Below, piece after piece: positions 37,903 through 46,441 of a stretch of DNA of 64,000 bases (position 1 is its first letter; every line of letters starts with the position of its first letter). The DNA comes from Pseudomonas sp. CC6-YY-74 (GTDB lineage: Bacteria > Pseudomonadota > Gammaproteobacteria > Pseudomonadales > Pseudomonadaceae), in contig NZ_CP019947.1 of the NCBI RefSeq assembly GCF_002025205.1, forward strand, positions 3,882,001 to 3,946,000, given 5' to 3'. The notes beneath the pieces were generated by a model. That model was not told the origin of the DNA, did no database searches, and saw nothing but the letters and a program-made list of their open reading frames with translations. The position numbers and the translations under genes are program-made.

Positions 37903-37991
37903 TTGATCGCCCCTAAGCACAACGCTTCGCGGCCAAGGCCGCTGCCACGGGTTTCTCGGCCCTGTGAGAGCGGCCTTAGCCGAGCAATAAA

Positions 37992-38909
37992 CTACTCCCC
38001 GCTAACGAGAATCCCAGTCCCCTTGGCGGCGCAGTGCTGCCAGAAGCGCTCCAGGGCGGTGGAGACGAATTTGTCGCGATGGCGCAGCATGTAGAAGCGG
38101 CGCGACAGTGGCGGCAACAGGCTATCCAACGCTTGTAACTGACCGTTGTCGAGCCAGTCCGCCAGCACCCAACGCGACAGGCAGCTGATGCCGAGACCGG
38201 CGGCCACCGAGCGCTTGATGGCCTCCGAGCTGCCCAGCTCTGTCTGCAGGTTCAGCGCATGCAAGTGCGGCAACAAGGCATGCTCGACTTCCTCGCGGGT
38301 CCCGGAGCCCTGCTCACGCAGCAACCATTCCGCCTGTTGCAACTCTTCCAGGGTCACGCCCTTGCGCTTGGCCAGCGGGTGTTCGGGTGCGGAGAACACC
38401 AGCAACTGATCGCTCAACCAGGGACTCACGGTCAACCCGGCCTCATGGCAAGGCCCTTCGATTAGGCCAATGTCGACTTCGAAGTTGGCCACCATTGCCG
38501 CCACCGCGGCGCTATTGGAAATAGCCACGTTCACTTGGATTTCGGGGCATATACGTCGAAATTCCGCCAGGTAATGCGGCAGCACATAATTGCCGATGGT
38601 GCTGCTGGCCCCTACCCGTAGCGTGCTCTTCAGCGCGCCGACTTCACCGCGAAAATGCTCCTCGATCTGACCGGCGCCATCGAGCAGTTGCTGCGCCTTG
38701 GGCAACAACAGCTTGCCGCTGTCGTTAAGCAGCAAGCGCCGGCCGACGCGGTCGAACAGTTTGGTGCCCAGCAGCACCTCAAGCTCATTCAGCGAGGCAC
38801 TGGTGGCGGACTGCGACAACGCTATCGAGTCGGCCGCAGCCGTTGTACTGCCCGTCTTGGCAACGGCGCAGAAGATTTGTAATTGCCTCAGGCTTATCCG
38901 CACTGGCAT
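37992..38909 (-). CDS. LysR-family regulator beside yeiH-like exporter
   Basis: 305 residues from ATG 38909; the frame is open upstream but the LysR fold starts at VRISLRQLQIFCAVAKTGS. The winged helix-turn-helix (about 3-62: AADSIALSQSATSASLNELEVLLGTKLFDRVGRRL) is followed by a substrate-binding domain with CysB/CbbR-like character. It is divergent from the YeiH-type gene, as yeiE is from yeiH in enterobacteria, where YeiE responds to sulfite. The palindrome TTATATGGATATAA just upstream could be its site. Confidence 0.88.
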   Translation of the reverse strand: MPVRISLRQLQIFCAVAKTGSTTAAADSIALSQSATSASLNELEVLLGTKLFDRVGRRLLLNDSGKLLLPKAQQLLDGAGQIEEHFRGEVGALKSTLRVGASSTIGNYVLPHYLAEFRRICPEIQVNVAISNSAAVAAMVANFEVDIGLIEGPCHEAGLTVSPWLSDQLLVFSAPEHPLAKRKGVTLEELQQAEWLLREQGSGTREEVEHALLPHLHALNLQTELGSSEAIKRSVAAGLGISCLSRWVLADWLDNGQLQALDSLLPPLSRRFYMLRHRDKFVSTALERFWQHCAAKGTGILVSGE

Positions 38910-38929
38910 CAACCACTTATGCAGGTAGG

Positions 38930-38943
38930 TTATATGGATATAA
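38930..38943. promoter_or_regulatory. Palindrome TTATATGGATATAA in LysR/yeiH intergenic region
   Basis: Two 6-base half-sites separated by GG, about 20 bases upstream of the LysR start codon and in otherwise GC-rich DNA. LysR regulators commonly bind such AT-rich dyads next to their own gene and control the divergent target. The site is a candidate only. Confidence 0.45.
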
Positions 38944-39211
38944 TCAGTTTTTAAGTTAAACACAAGACGCTTAGGTTTACTTGCGACTGCCAAGGAAACC
39001 CATGCCATGCCTTTGTTGAAAACCATTCGCCAGGCCACACCCTTCCCTCGCCCATTACAGGCGTTGGCTCGGCGCGTGGAAAGCGTGCTGCCAGACCGCG
39101 TGTTCAGCGCCGCCCTGGCGGTGAACCTGAGCAGTACAGCCGGGTTCCGGCACAACGGCCTGCTCGCATCGAAAAGCAGTCATGTCATTCCCGCCGGGTG
39201 CAGGTGAGCAC

Positions 39212-40285
39212 ATGACCATAAAACAGCACCACACAATTCCTCCCCTACCCAACCCGTCGCTGGACGAGGCGCAGCCGCCAGCGTCCTGGCTGATGCGCCG
39301 CAAACAGAAACTCAACCTGTTGTTGCCGGGGATCATCGCCTCGCTGATCGTCGCTGCCAGTGCTTCCTTCCTCTCTGAGCATTACGGTGCGCCGGTGATG
39401 CTGATGGCCCTGTTGCTGGGCATGGCGCTGGGCTTTCTTTCCGAGGAAGGGCGTGCGGTCGCCGGTATTCGTTTCACCTCCAGCACCATCCTGCGTATCG
39501 GCGTGGCCCTGCTGGGCATGCGCATCACCGTGGAGCAGATCCTCTCGCTGGGCGGTACGCTGATGGCGGTGGTGATCGGCGCGGTGTTCCTGACCATCAG
39601 TTTCGGCATTCTCTTGTCTCGGCTGCTCGGCCAGTCACGCGACTTCGGCATTCTCAGCGGCGGCAGCGTGGGCATCTGCGGCGCCTCTGCGGCACTGGCG
39701 ATTTCCGCAGTACTGCCGCAGAACAAGGACAGCGAGCGCAACACCATCTTCACCGTGATCAGCGTGACCGCGCTGAGCACCATCGCGATGATCGCCTACC
39801 CGCCGATCGCCCAATGGTTTGGCCTGGATGCCCAGCAAGCCGGGGTATTTCTCGGCGCGACCATTCACGATGTGGCCCAGGTGGTCGGTGCCGGCTACAG
39901 CATGTCGGATGAAACCGGCGATACCGCGACCGTGGTCAAGTTGCTGCGGGTGGCGATGCTGGTGCCGATCGTCTTCAGCCTATCGCTACTGCTGCGTAAA
40001 CGCGGCGCGGCAGGTGGTCCGCGCCCGGCATTGCCGTTGCCCTTGTTCATCATCTTCTTTGTGCTGTTCGTCGCCATTAACAGCAGTGGTGTAGCCTCGA
40101 CGCAGGTGCAGGAATTTGCTGGCAATGTGTCGCGCTGGTGCCTGATTACGGCTATCGCCGCCTTGGGAATGAAGACTTCGCTGAAGTCACTGCTGGAAGT
40201 CGGCTGGCGTCCGGCGACCCTGCTGGTCAGTGAAACCGTTTTTCTCGCCACGCTGATTCTGTTCGCGGTGAAGTGGCTGGGCTAA
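39212..40285 (+). CDS. YeiH-family putative sulfate/sulfite exporter
   Basis: 357 residues from ATG 39212 (GGTGAGCAC upstream); the first 10 residues of the longer frame are not needed. About ten transmembrane helices, with family signatures RIGVALLGMRIT, GGSVGICGASAALAISAVLP and FLGATIHDVAQVVGAGYSMS. UPF0324/YeiH proteins are thought to export sulfate or related anions. It is divergent from a LysR gene, the standard arrangement. It ends 83 bases before a broken TauE-like frame, also linked to sulfur anions. Confidence 0.9.
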   Translation: MTIKQHHTIPPLPNPSLDEAQPPASWLMRRKQKLNLLLPGIIASLIVAASASFLSEHYGAPVMLMALLLGMALGFLSEEGRAVAGIRFTSSTILRIGVALLGMRITVEQILSLGGTLMAVVIGAVFLTISFGILLSRLLGQSRDFGILSGGSVGICGASAALAISAVLPQNKDSERNTIFTVISVTALSTIAMIAYPPIAQWFGLDAQQAGVFLGATIHDVAQVVGAGYSMSDETGDTATVVKLLRVAMLVPIVFSLSLLLRKRGAAGGPRPALPLPLFIIFFVLFVAINSSGVASTQVQEFAGNVSRWCLITAIAALGMKTSLKSLLEVGWRPATLLVSETVFLATLILFAVKWLG

Positions 40286-40368
40286 AGCAATCGCCCGAGG
40301 TCACTTGCTCTGGCCGCCTGATCAGCAGACGGCCGCCCGCCCGGCAATGGCGGCGGTATGAGTCGCAG

Positions 40369-40560
40369 GTGCATGGGTTATTTCTGCTGTACGTGGCCCT
40401 GGCCAGCGTGGCCCAGAGCCTGATCGGTTTCGCCTTCGGCCTGATCCTGCTTGGTCGGGTTGCCACCTTGCAAGTGCTGCCTTTGACCGAGGTGGCGGTG
40501 GTAATCAGCAGCCTCACCCTGGGCAACGCCCTCGGTACATTGGGCGGGCCTAAGCCCGAG
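40369..40560 (+). pseudogene. N-terminal fragment of a TauE/SafE-type permease
   Basis: From GTG 40369 about 64 residues resemble the start of a TauE/SafE sulfite-exporter protein: LLYVALASVAQSLIGFAFGLILLG and LPLTEVAVVISSLTLGNALGTL. After about 40,560 the frame continues to 40,692 but loses all hydrophobic pattern, and the remaining 180 or so residues of a normal TauE are missing. I call it a truncated remnant. Confidence 0.6.
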
Positions 40561-40738
40561 CTGGACGCAAGCAAACGAGTGAAGAGCACTGGCCTGCAAC
40601 ACGCGTCAGATCGGCAGCTGCCAGACCCGGGCGATGACGATCGACGGATGGCGCCCACTCGCCGCGCAGGCAGCGCCCGCATGCTCAGCTGATGATTGCC
40701 TCGATCATGCTTGCGAGCGAGGCGGCGCCAGCCGATGG

Positions 40739-42004
40739 CTACTCGACTGCTCGATCAGCAACTGCATCGGCATCACCTACCGCCGTTTCCTGGACCATGG
40801 CCATCGCCACCTGGGACGCCGTAGCAGGAATGGCAACGCAATGGCCTTGCTCATCGAGTGGCACCGAGCGGCGCTGGGTCATGCGATACAGGGCGAACAC
40901 GCCGACACCGGCATGCACCACGGCAAGAAACCAGAACAACCCGTTTGGTCCCACCAGGCCCATGGCAGCGGCGGCAATTGAAGGCCCCAAGGTCGCGCCT
41001 ATGCCCAGCGCCAGCACCAGGCTGCCGCTGGCCGCAACCATTTGTTTCGGCTCGAGGTTGTCGTTGGTATGCGACACGCACAGCGAATACATGGGAAAAG
41101 ACAGACCGCCGAACAGAAATGCCGCAGCCAGCAAACTATTCGCGGATATCTGCGATGCAGGTATCGCAACCAGCGCCACTAGCGCGGCCAGCAGCGTGAC
41201 CACGAGGATGACCCAGCGCCGATCATGCTTGTCGGACAGATGGCCAATCGGCCATTGCAGCACCACGCTTCCCAGCAGAATCAGCCCCATGAAGATGGAG
41301 ATGTCGGAGAGCGGAAAACCGATCAGCCCCGCGTAGATCACCCCCACCCCCACGACCGCACCGTTGGACAAGCCGACGGCCATGCAACCAATCACCCCGA
41401 GGGGCGAGCTGTGATACAGCTGGCGCAGCCCCATAGGCGCAGGTGAGGCGAAGTTCGGTGCCGGCGCAACGCTGAGCAGGACCGGCAACAGCGCGAAGGA
41501 CAACAGCACCGAAATCAGAATGAACAGCTTGAAGCCGCCCGGGTCGGCGACGTTGAGCAGCAACTGGCCGCAGGCCATGCCGCCGATCATGATGACCATG
41601 TACAGCGAAAGCAGCTGGCCCCGCGTCTGGTTGGTGGCGAGGGCGTTGAGCCAGCTTTCGGCGACTATGTACAGGCCGGCCATACAGAAGCCGGTGATCA
41701 CTCGCATGATGAACCAGAGCGCCGGGTCGACGAACACCGAGTGGAGCAACACCATGGTCGAAGCCAGTGAAGCCAATGCTGCGAACACGCGCACGTGGCC
41801 GACCTTGGAAACGATCTTGGGGGTCAGGGTCGAGCCCAGCAGAAAGCCAACGAAGTAGGCGGACATGAGCAGCCCGGCAAACTGAGTGGAGAACCCCTCC
41901 AGAGTGGCGCGCAGACCGATGAGCGAGCCCTGCAAGCCATTGCCGAGCATGAGCAGCCCCATACTCATCAAGAGCGCCCAAGTGGCTTTTACTGCGACAT
42001 ACAT
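40739..42004 (-). CDS. MFS transporter (YcaD-like)
   Basis: 421 residues from ATG 42004, with GGGAGAG eight bases upstream. Twelve predicted transmembrane helices with MFS features: GLLMSAYFVGFLLGSTLTPKIVSKVGHVR (loop 2-3) and WPIGHLSDKHDRR (loop 8-9). The pattern IVAESWLNALATNQTRGQLLSLYM resembles the YcaD/UPF0226 group. Substrate cannot be read from sequence. A GCGATT-T-AATCGC palindrome lies 21 bases before the start. Confidence 0.88.
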   Translation of the reverse strand: MYVAVKATWALLMSMGLLMLGNGLQGSLIGLRATLEGFSTQFAGLLMSAYFVGFLLGSTLTPKIVSKVGHVRVFAALASLASTMVLLHSVFVDPALWFIMRVITGFCMAGLYIVAESWLNALATNQTRGQLLSLYMVIMIGGMACGQLLLNVADPGGFKLFILISVLLSFALLPVLLSVAPAPNFASPAPMGLRQLYHSSPLGVIGCMAVGLSNGAVVGVGVIYAGLIGFPLSDISIFMGLILLGSVVLQWPIGHLSDKHDRRWVILVVTLLAALVALVAIPASQISANSLLAAAFLFGGLSFPMYSLCVSHTNDNLEPKQMVAASGSLVLALGIGATLGPSIAAAAMGLVGPNGLFWFLAVVHAGVGVFALYRMTQRRSVPLDEQGHCVAIPATASQVAMAMVQETAVGDADAVADRAVE

Positions 42005-42024
42005 ACGTGAATCTCTCCCGAAAC

Positions 42025-42039
42025 AGAGCGATTTAATCG
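42025..42039. promoter_or_regulatory. Palindrome upstream of MFS gene
   Basis: AGCGATTTAATCGCT: 6-base arms around one T, between the MFS start codon and its likely promoter. The position fits a repressor operator, but the regulator is unknown. Confidence 0.4.
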
Positions 42040-42312
42040 CTTTTTAATCATTAGCCCTGAGGCGCAACTAGAGTCGCGCAAATCACCTCATATCCATCAC
42101 GGAGCACGACTCCCAGATATCAATAGACGCCATAAAACTACAGATACACCAGGTAACCGCTGCCAGCCAAGCAATGGCTTACCACGCCCCAGCCAGCTGC
42201 ACTTGATGCTTATCTGTTGGGTAATTCACGTCTTAACCACTGCCCGTATGCGCCGCCCTAAGGCCCTAACGCAGGCTGGCCAAGATGATCTCGACGTTCG
42301 ACGCCAGCATGC

Positions 42313-42510
42313 CTGTTCGCCATCCACCTAGGCGGCCAGGGCGGGGTCAACAGCAACCCGATCGGCGCGGGGCCGACCACCTTCTTCTGGGAAACCCAGG
42401 CACTGCTGCCGCAGTCGGCCATGGCCCACGTGGCCAGCATGATCGCCCAGGGCGTATTCGAGAAGTGGCCGGACCTGTACTGCGTGGTCATCGAGTGTGG
42501 CGAGGCCGGG
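42313..42510 (+). pseudogene. Fragment of an amidohydrolase gene
   Basis: One frame, without start codon, reads LFAIHLGGQGGVNSNPIGAG, then PTTFFWETQALLPQSAMAHV and ASMIAQGVFEKWPDLYCVVIEC. This is the pattern of a metal-dependent amidohydrolase of the ACMSD-like family (the GVFEKWPDL..VVIE block). Both ends of the gene are missing; the right end joins a piece of a LysR gene in the opposite direction. Confidence 0.6.
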
Positions 42511-42522
42511 GTACCTCACCGG

Positions 42523-42588
42523 GGTGAAATTCAAGGTGCGTGCCGCTACCTCGAAGACCTCCAGCCGAAGCGGGTCGAAGCGCAGCAT
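42523..42588 (-). pseudogene. Stub of a LysR gene (first 22 codons)
   Basis: From ATG 42588 the peptide MLRFDPLRLEVFEVAARTLN followed by FT parallels LLWLEAFEVAARTLSFT in the intact LysR at 43,939-44,904. The helix-turn-helix and all the rest are gone, replaced by the amidohydrolase fragment. The region upstream of the stub is also similar to the upstream region of the intact gene. Confidence 0.65.
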
Positions 42589-42612
42589 TCATGGTGATTG
42601 TCCCTTGAGGAG

Positions 42613-42695
42613 GGACAGTGCGCCGGAGAGCGCGACCTATAGCAATGCCAGGCATTAGTTCAGCTTGGCCTTAGCAGGCAAATTGATCGTTTGTC
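42613..42695. promoter_or_regulatory. Duplicated control region, copy 1 (upstream of betaine/carnitine-binding gene)
   Basis: Shares with copy 2 (44925-45006) the words GGACAGTGCGCCG (42613-42625), GGCATTAG (42651), GCTTGG (42663), CTTAG (42670) and AATTGATCGTTTGTC (42681-42695). Spacing between the last four is identical in both copies (12, 7 and 11 bases). The block lies between the LysR stub and the binding-protein gene and probably contains the operator for the LysR-type regulator. Confidence 0.7.
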
Positions 42696-42932
42696 TGCAC
42701 ATCGGCCTGGCCCCACTCTTGCCCGTACTCGGCATAAGCCGAATGCGCCGGCTCAAGGATGGCCGGGCTCCATTTCCTTGCGATGTGCTTTAGTCGAGAG
42801 ACCCTATTACTGCCAGCCTCCACCCGCTGCCGCCGCCGAAAGTATGGCCGCGCTAATCTCAGCAGCTCCACGCCTGGCCGTGATCGTCGTCCTTGTCACA
42901 CTTAAAACTATAATTTCAGTGAGACTACAAGA

Positions 42933-43877
42933 ATGAATAAAGCGAATCGTTCTACTTTATTGGGTATGGCATTGACGCTCGCCGCGAGCCCGTCCTGGGC
43001 CCAGGAAGCGCCGTCATGCCAGACCCTGAAGCTGGCCGACGTCGGCTGGGTCGACAATGGCGCCATCAACGGCCTGACCATGGCAGTAGCCGAGGGGCTG
43101 GGTTACGAGACGAAAGTCACGACCCTGAGCCTGCCGATCATTCTGATTTCCTTGCAGAAGAAAGATATCGACGTCTTCCTCGACTATTGGTCGCCGGCCT
43201 CCGACCCACTGTTCCAGCCGGCGGCGGCGAACAACAGCGTAACCCTGCTGCCGGAACCCAACCTGACCGGGGCCAAATTCACCCTGGCGGTGCCGAGCTA
43301 CCTGGCGACAGACGGACTCAAGGACATGAGTGACATCGCCCGCTACAAGGATCAACTCAAAGGCAAAATCTACGGCATCGAGTCTGGAGCCGGCGGCAAC
43401 CAGCTGATCAGGACCATGATCGACGAAAATCGCTACGGCCTCGGCGACTTCCAGCTGGTGGAGTCCAGCGAGACGGCCATGCGCCTGCAAGTCGCGCGGG
43501 CCATCCGCAAGCAGGAGCCGATCGTCTTCCTGGGCTGGGCGCCACACCCGATGAACCTGCAGTTCGACATGACCTACCTCAGCGGTGCCAACGACCTGTG
43601 GGGACCAGGCGGTGGCGCGGCCAAGGTCCACACCGTGATGGCCAACGACTACCAGACGCGCTGCCCGAACGCCGCCAAGCTGGTGAGCAACATGAAGTTC
43701 GACATCCCGATGGAGTCGCACATGATGGAAAGAATCATGGCCAAGGAACCGGCGGTGCAGGTCGCCAAGCAATGGATCGCGAAGAATCCGCAGTGGCTGG
43801 ACACCTGGCTGGAGGGCGTGACGACCTTCGACGGTCAGGATGGCAAGGCCGCAGTGATGAAGCACCTGCAGCTCTGA
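42933..43877 (+). CDS. Periplasmic choline/carnitine/betaine-binding protein
   Basis: 314 residues with a signal peptide (cleavage near SWAQ, residue 24). The mature protein has the OpuAC/ChoX fold: LKLADVGWVDNGAINGL, KKDIDVFLDYWSPASDP, and GWAPHPMNLQFDMTYL. Trp residues in these blocks normally form the quaternary-ammonium box. P. aeruginosa CaiX is a carnitine-binding relative. No permease genes follow. A TATAAT lies just upstream. The shared control region and the nearby gamma-butyrobetaine hydroxylase point to carnitine or butyrobetaine as ligand. Confidence 0.88.
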   Translation: MNKANRSTLLGMALTLAASPSWAQEAPSCQTLKLADVGWVDNGAINGLTMAVAEGLGYETKVTTLSLPIILISLQKKDIDVFLDYWSPASDPLFQPAAANNSVTLLPEPNLTGAKFTLAVPSYLATDGLKDMSDIARYKDQLKGKIYGIESGAGGNQLIRTMIDENRYGLGDFQLVESSETAMRLQVARAIRKQEPIVFLGWAPHPMNLQFDMTYLSGANDLWGPGGGAAKVHTVMANDYQTRCPNAAKLVSNMKFDIPMESHMMERIMAKEPAVQVAKQWIAKNPQWLDTWLEGVTTFDGQDGKAAVMKHLQL

Positions 43878-43938
43878 CTCGCAGGCAGTACGCCGGGCCG
43901 AGCGCCCGGTGTGCGTACCTGAGGTGAACAGCGCCGAG

Positions 43939-44904
43939 TCAGCTCTTGCTGTGGCTCGACAACCAGTCCCACAGCTTCTGCGCCGGCTCGCGCAACTGGC
44001 GGCGTAGCGGGCGCACCAACCAGAAACGCTCCGGCGTGGTCACGCATAGATCGAACACCGGGACCAGACCGTGGCGCACTTCGCGCTGCCAACGCATGAA
44101 CAGGTTGCGGTGGGCCAAGGCAACGCCCATGCCCTGGCGCGCCAGTTCCAATGCCATCACCTGGGTGTCGCAGCTGACCCGCCGGGTTTGCCGCTCCAAC
44201 TCGGCCACCCCAGCCGCCTGCAACCAGGCGCGCCAGCCAACCGCGAAGCCGACTGAGTGCAACAGCGTCTCGCCAGCCAGATCCTGAGGAGACTGCAAAC
44301 GTGCCGCCAGTTCCGGCGTGGCCAGGGCCACCATCTGTTCTTCGCCCTCGCCCAGGGCAATGCACTCCTGCTCGTCCCAATCGCCGCGACCGTAACGGAT
44401 CTCCATGTCCGCGCCCTCGCTGCCGAAGTCATTGCTCCAGAAGCCGCTGGCCAGGTGCAAGGCAACCTCTGGATGAGCCTTGTGAAAAGCCACCAAACGC
44501 GGCGCCAGCCAGGCCTGTTGCGCCAGCGGCGTGGAGCGCAAGGTGACCGGCGCATCGCGCGACAGGCCGAACACCTCGGCCGTGCTGTCGCGCATGCGCA
44601 AGAAGGCGGTCTGGATAGAGGGCAACCAGGCCTGGCCGGCCAGGGTCAGACTCAGGCTGCGCGGATGGCGGACGAACAGCGGCTGGCCGAGGCGATCTTC
44701 CAGCAAACGGATGCGCTGACTGACTGCCGACTGGGTAATGTTCAGCTCGCGGCCGGCGGCGGTGAAACTCAAGGTGCGGGCGGCCACCTCGAATGCCTCC
44801 AGCCAGAGCAAGGGCGGAAGATCATGGGTCAGCCCGGACAGATCCAAATTATCAGCCATTGACCCGCTGGTAATGGCCGAAGCAGGTCGCGGGGAATCGT
44901 GCAT
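43939..44904 (-). CDS. LysR-family (GcvA-like) regulator of the butyrobetaine locus
   Basis: 321 residues from ATG 44904, preceded by AAGGAG at 9 bases; the frame is open upstream but not coding. Helix-turn-helix ARTLSFTAAGRELNITQSAVSQRIRLLEDRLGQPLFVR is followed by a GcvA-type effector domain (MEIRYGRGDW, VALATPELAARL). It is divergent from the gamma-butyrobetaine hydroxylase and convergent with the binding-protein gene. A truncated copy of its start lies at 42,523-42,588. It likely controls both flanking genes through the repeated operator block. Confidence 0.9.
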   Translation of the reverse strand: MHDSPRPASAITSGSMADNLDLSGLTHDLPPLLWLEAFEVAARTLSFTAAGRELNITQSAVSQRIRLLEDRLGQPLFVRHPRSLSLTLAGQAWLPSIQTAFLRMRDSTAEVFGLSRDAPVTLRSTPLAQQAWLAPRLVAFHKAHPEVALHLASGFWSNDFGSEGADMEIRYGRGDWDEQECIALGEGEEQMVALATPELAARLQSPQDLAGETLLHSVGFAVGWRAWLQAAGVAELERQTRRVSCDTQVMALELARQGMGVALAHRNLFMRWQREVRHGLVPVFDLCVTTPERFWLVRPLRRQLREPAQKLWDWLSSHSKS

Positions 44905-44924
44905 GAGGGTGGCTCCTTGACGAA

Positions 44925-45006
44925 GGACAGTGCGCCGAGAATAACCCACATGACTAAGGCAGGCATTAGCATGGCTTGGTCTTAGAGCGCGAATTGATCG
45001 TTTGTC
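44925..45006. promoter_or_regulatory. Duplicated control region, copy 2 (upstream of hydroxylase gene)
   Basis: GGACAGTGCGCCG at 44925-44937, GGCATTAG at 44962, GCTTGG at 44974, CTTAG at 44981 and AATTGATCGTTTGTC at 44992-45006. It occupies the intergenic region between the divergent LysR and hydroxylase genes. Similarity to copy 1 fades soon after 45,006, so the conserved part probably marks operator and promoter sequence rather than chance. Confidence 0.7.
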
Positions 45007-45116
45007 AGCCCCACTGCCAAGCCTCACGCTTGCTTGCACCGGGCATGCGCCGAACACCTCACTTCACGGCCAACCGAGCTACTTTTACGCGCGCTGCGCT
45101 TTAGCGGAGATACCCG

Positions 45117-46349
45117 ATGACTGACTGCCTCACCCCCCCAGCTGCCGCCGCCGATAGCCTGAGCAGCTCAGTCGACATGAAAGAATATGGCGCCTACGCC
45201 AACTCACTGCCGATCGTCGCCGCCCACTGCGCAGACGCCTGCATCCACATCGACTGGCAGCTGCTGGATACCCGCGAAAGTGGCGCATTTCCGCTGCTGT
45301 GGCTGCGCGATCACTGCGCCTGTGACACCTGCCGGCACCCGCAGACCTACGAGCGCACCCAGTTCATCATCGACCTGGACCCCAACTGCCTGGAGGTGGC
45401 CCCGGCCATCAATGTGCAGGACGGACACCTGGCACTGACCTGGAGCGATGGTCATGCCAGCCGCTTCGATGCCGGCTGGCTGTATCAGCTGCGCCCGCAG
45501 CAGCAGGCCTGGCAGCCGAATATCGTGCCGGCGAACCAGGCCTGGGCGGAACACTTCATCCCCCATCGCAGTGACTTCGCCGACTACATGGCCGGTGGCA
45601 GCGCGCGCCTGGCATGGCTGCATGCGTTGTGTCGCGATGGCTTCGCGATCCTGCAGAACGGCCCCAGCGCGGGCGGCGAGATCGACCAGGTGGCAGCCAC
45701 CATCGGCCCGATTCGCGCCAGCAACTTCGGCGGGCGCTTCGAGGTTTTCAGCAAGCCCAAGCCCAATAACGCCGCCTACACCGCGCTGGGCCTGGAGCTG
45801 CATACCGACCTGACCAACTGGAAGAATCCGCCGGATATCCAGATGCTCTATTGCCTGGCCAACGACGCCCAGGGCGGCGAGTCGATCTTCGCCGACGGCG
45901 TCGCCGTGGCCGAGGCCTTGCGCAAACAGGACCCGCAGGCCTTCCGCCTGCTGGCCGAAACCAGCATCGACTGCCGCTTCGCCGACGAAGAAGTGGACCT
46001 GGTGACGCGCGCCACGGTGATTCACCTCGACGAGCACGACCAGGTCATCGAGGTGCGCTTCAACAACTGGCTGCGCGACAGCCTGCGCTTGCCGCCTGCG
46101 CAGATCATGCCCTGGTACCGCGCCTACCTGGCCTTCTGGAAAATTCTGCGCTCACCGCGTTACCGCCTCGACCTGCGCCTGGCCGCCGGCGAGATGGTCG
46201 CCTTCGACAACCGCCGGGTCATGCATGGGCGCAAGCGCTTCGACCCGCAAACCGGTCGACGTCACCTGCAAGGCTGCTATGTCGATTACGACATGGTCGA
46301 GTCGGCCCTGAGGGTCACCGCCCGCCAGAGCAGTGGCGCAGCGACCTGA
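45117..46349 (+). CDS. Gamma-butyrobetaine dioxygenase
   Basis: 410 residues from ATG 45117 (GGAG eight bases upstream). The N-terminal DUF971-type zinc domain has HCACDTCRHP with Cys67, Cys69 and Cys72. The C-terminal 2-oxoglutarate/Fe(II) oxygenase core carries the iron ligands His229 and Asp231 (ELHTDLTNW) and His370 (RVMHGRKRF). This enzyme hydroxylates gamma-butyrobetaine to L-carnitine. The N-terminal 20 residues are extra; ATG 45177 would remove them. A terminator follows at 46,384. The neighbours supply uptake and control. Confidence 0.93.
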   Translation: MTDCLTPPAAAADSLSSSVDMKEYGAYANSLPIVAAHCADACIHIDWQLLDTRESGAFPLLWLRDHCACDTCRHPQTYERTQFIIDLDPNCLEVAPAINVQDGHLALTWSDGHASRFDAGWLYQLRPQQQAWQPNIVPANQAWAEHFIPHRSDFADYMAGGSARLAWLHALCRDGFAILQNGPSAGGEIDQVAATIGPIRASNFGGRFEVFSKPKPNNAAYTALGLELHTDLTNWKNPPDIQMLYCLANDAQGGESIFADGVAVAEALRKQDPQAFRLLAETSIDCRFADEEVDLVTRATVIHLDEHDQVIEVRFNNWLRDSLRLPPAQIMPWYRAYLAFWKILRSPRYRLDLRLAAGEMVAFDNRRVMHGRKRFDPQTGRRHLQGCYVDYDMVESALRVTARQSSGAAT

Positions 46350-46383
46350 TTGCACGCGCGGCAACCCGGCTGCAGAAATAGAC

Positions 46384-46421
46384 AATGCCCGTATCGCGCG
46401 AGACGGGCATTTTCCGTTTTT
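46384..46421 (+). terminator. Rho-independent terminator after butyrobetaine dioxygenase
   Basis: AATGCCCGT (46384-46392) pairs with ACGGGCATT (46403-46411), followed by TTCCGTTTTT. It is also placed to end the converging LysR transcript. Confidence 0.75.
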
Positions 46422-46441
46422 CAGGACGGCATGCCGCCGCC

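Noticed and set aside
38910..39155. 82-residue N-terminal extension of the LysR gene
   Set aside because: The LysR domain begins exactly at ATG 38909, and the extension covers the divergent promoter region.
39007..39207. Short plus-strand frame in the LysR/yeiH-like gap
   Set aside because: No Shine-Dalgarno or domain; it lies where the divergent promoters should be.
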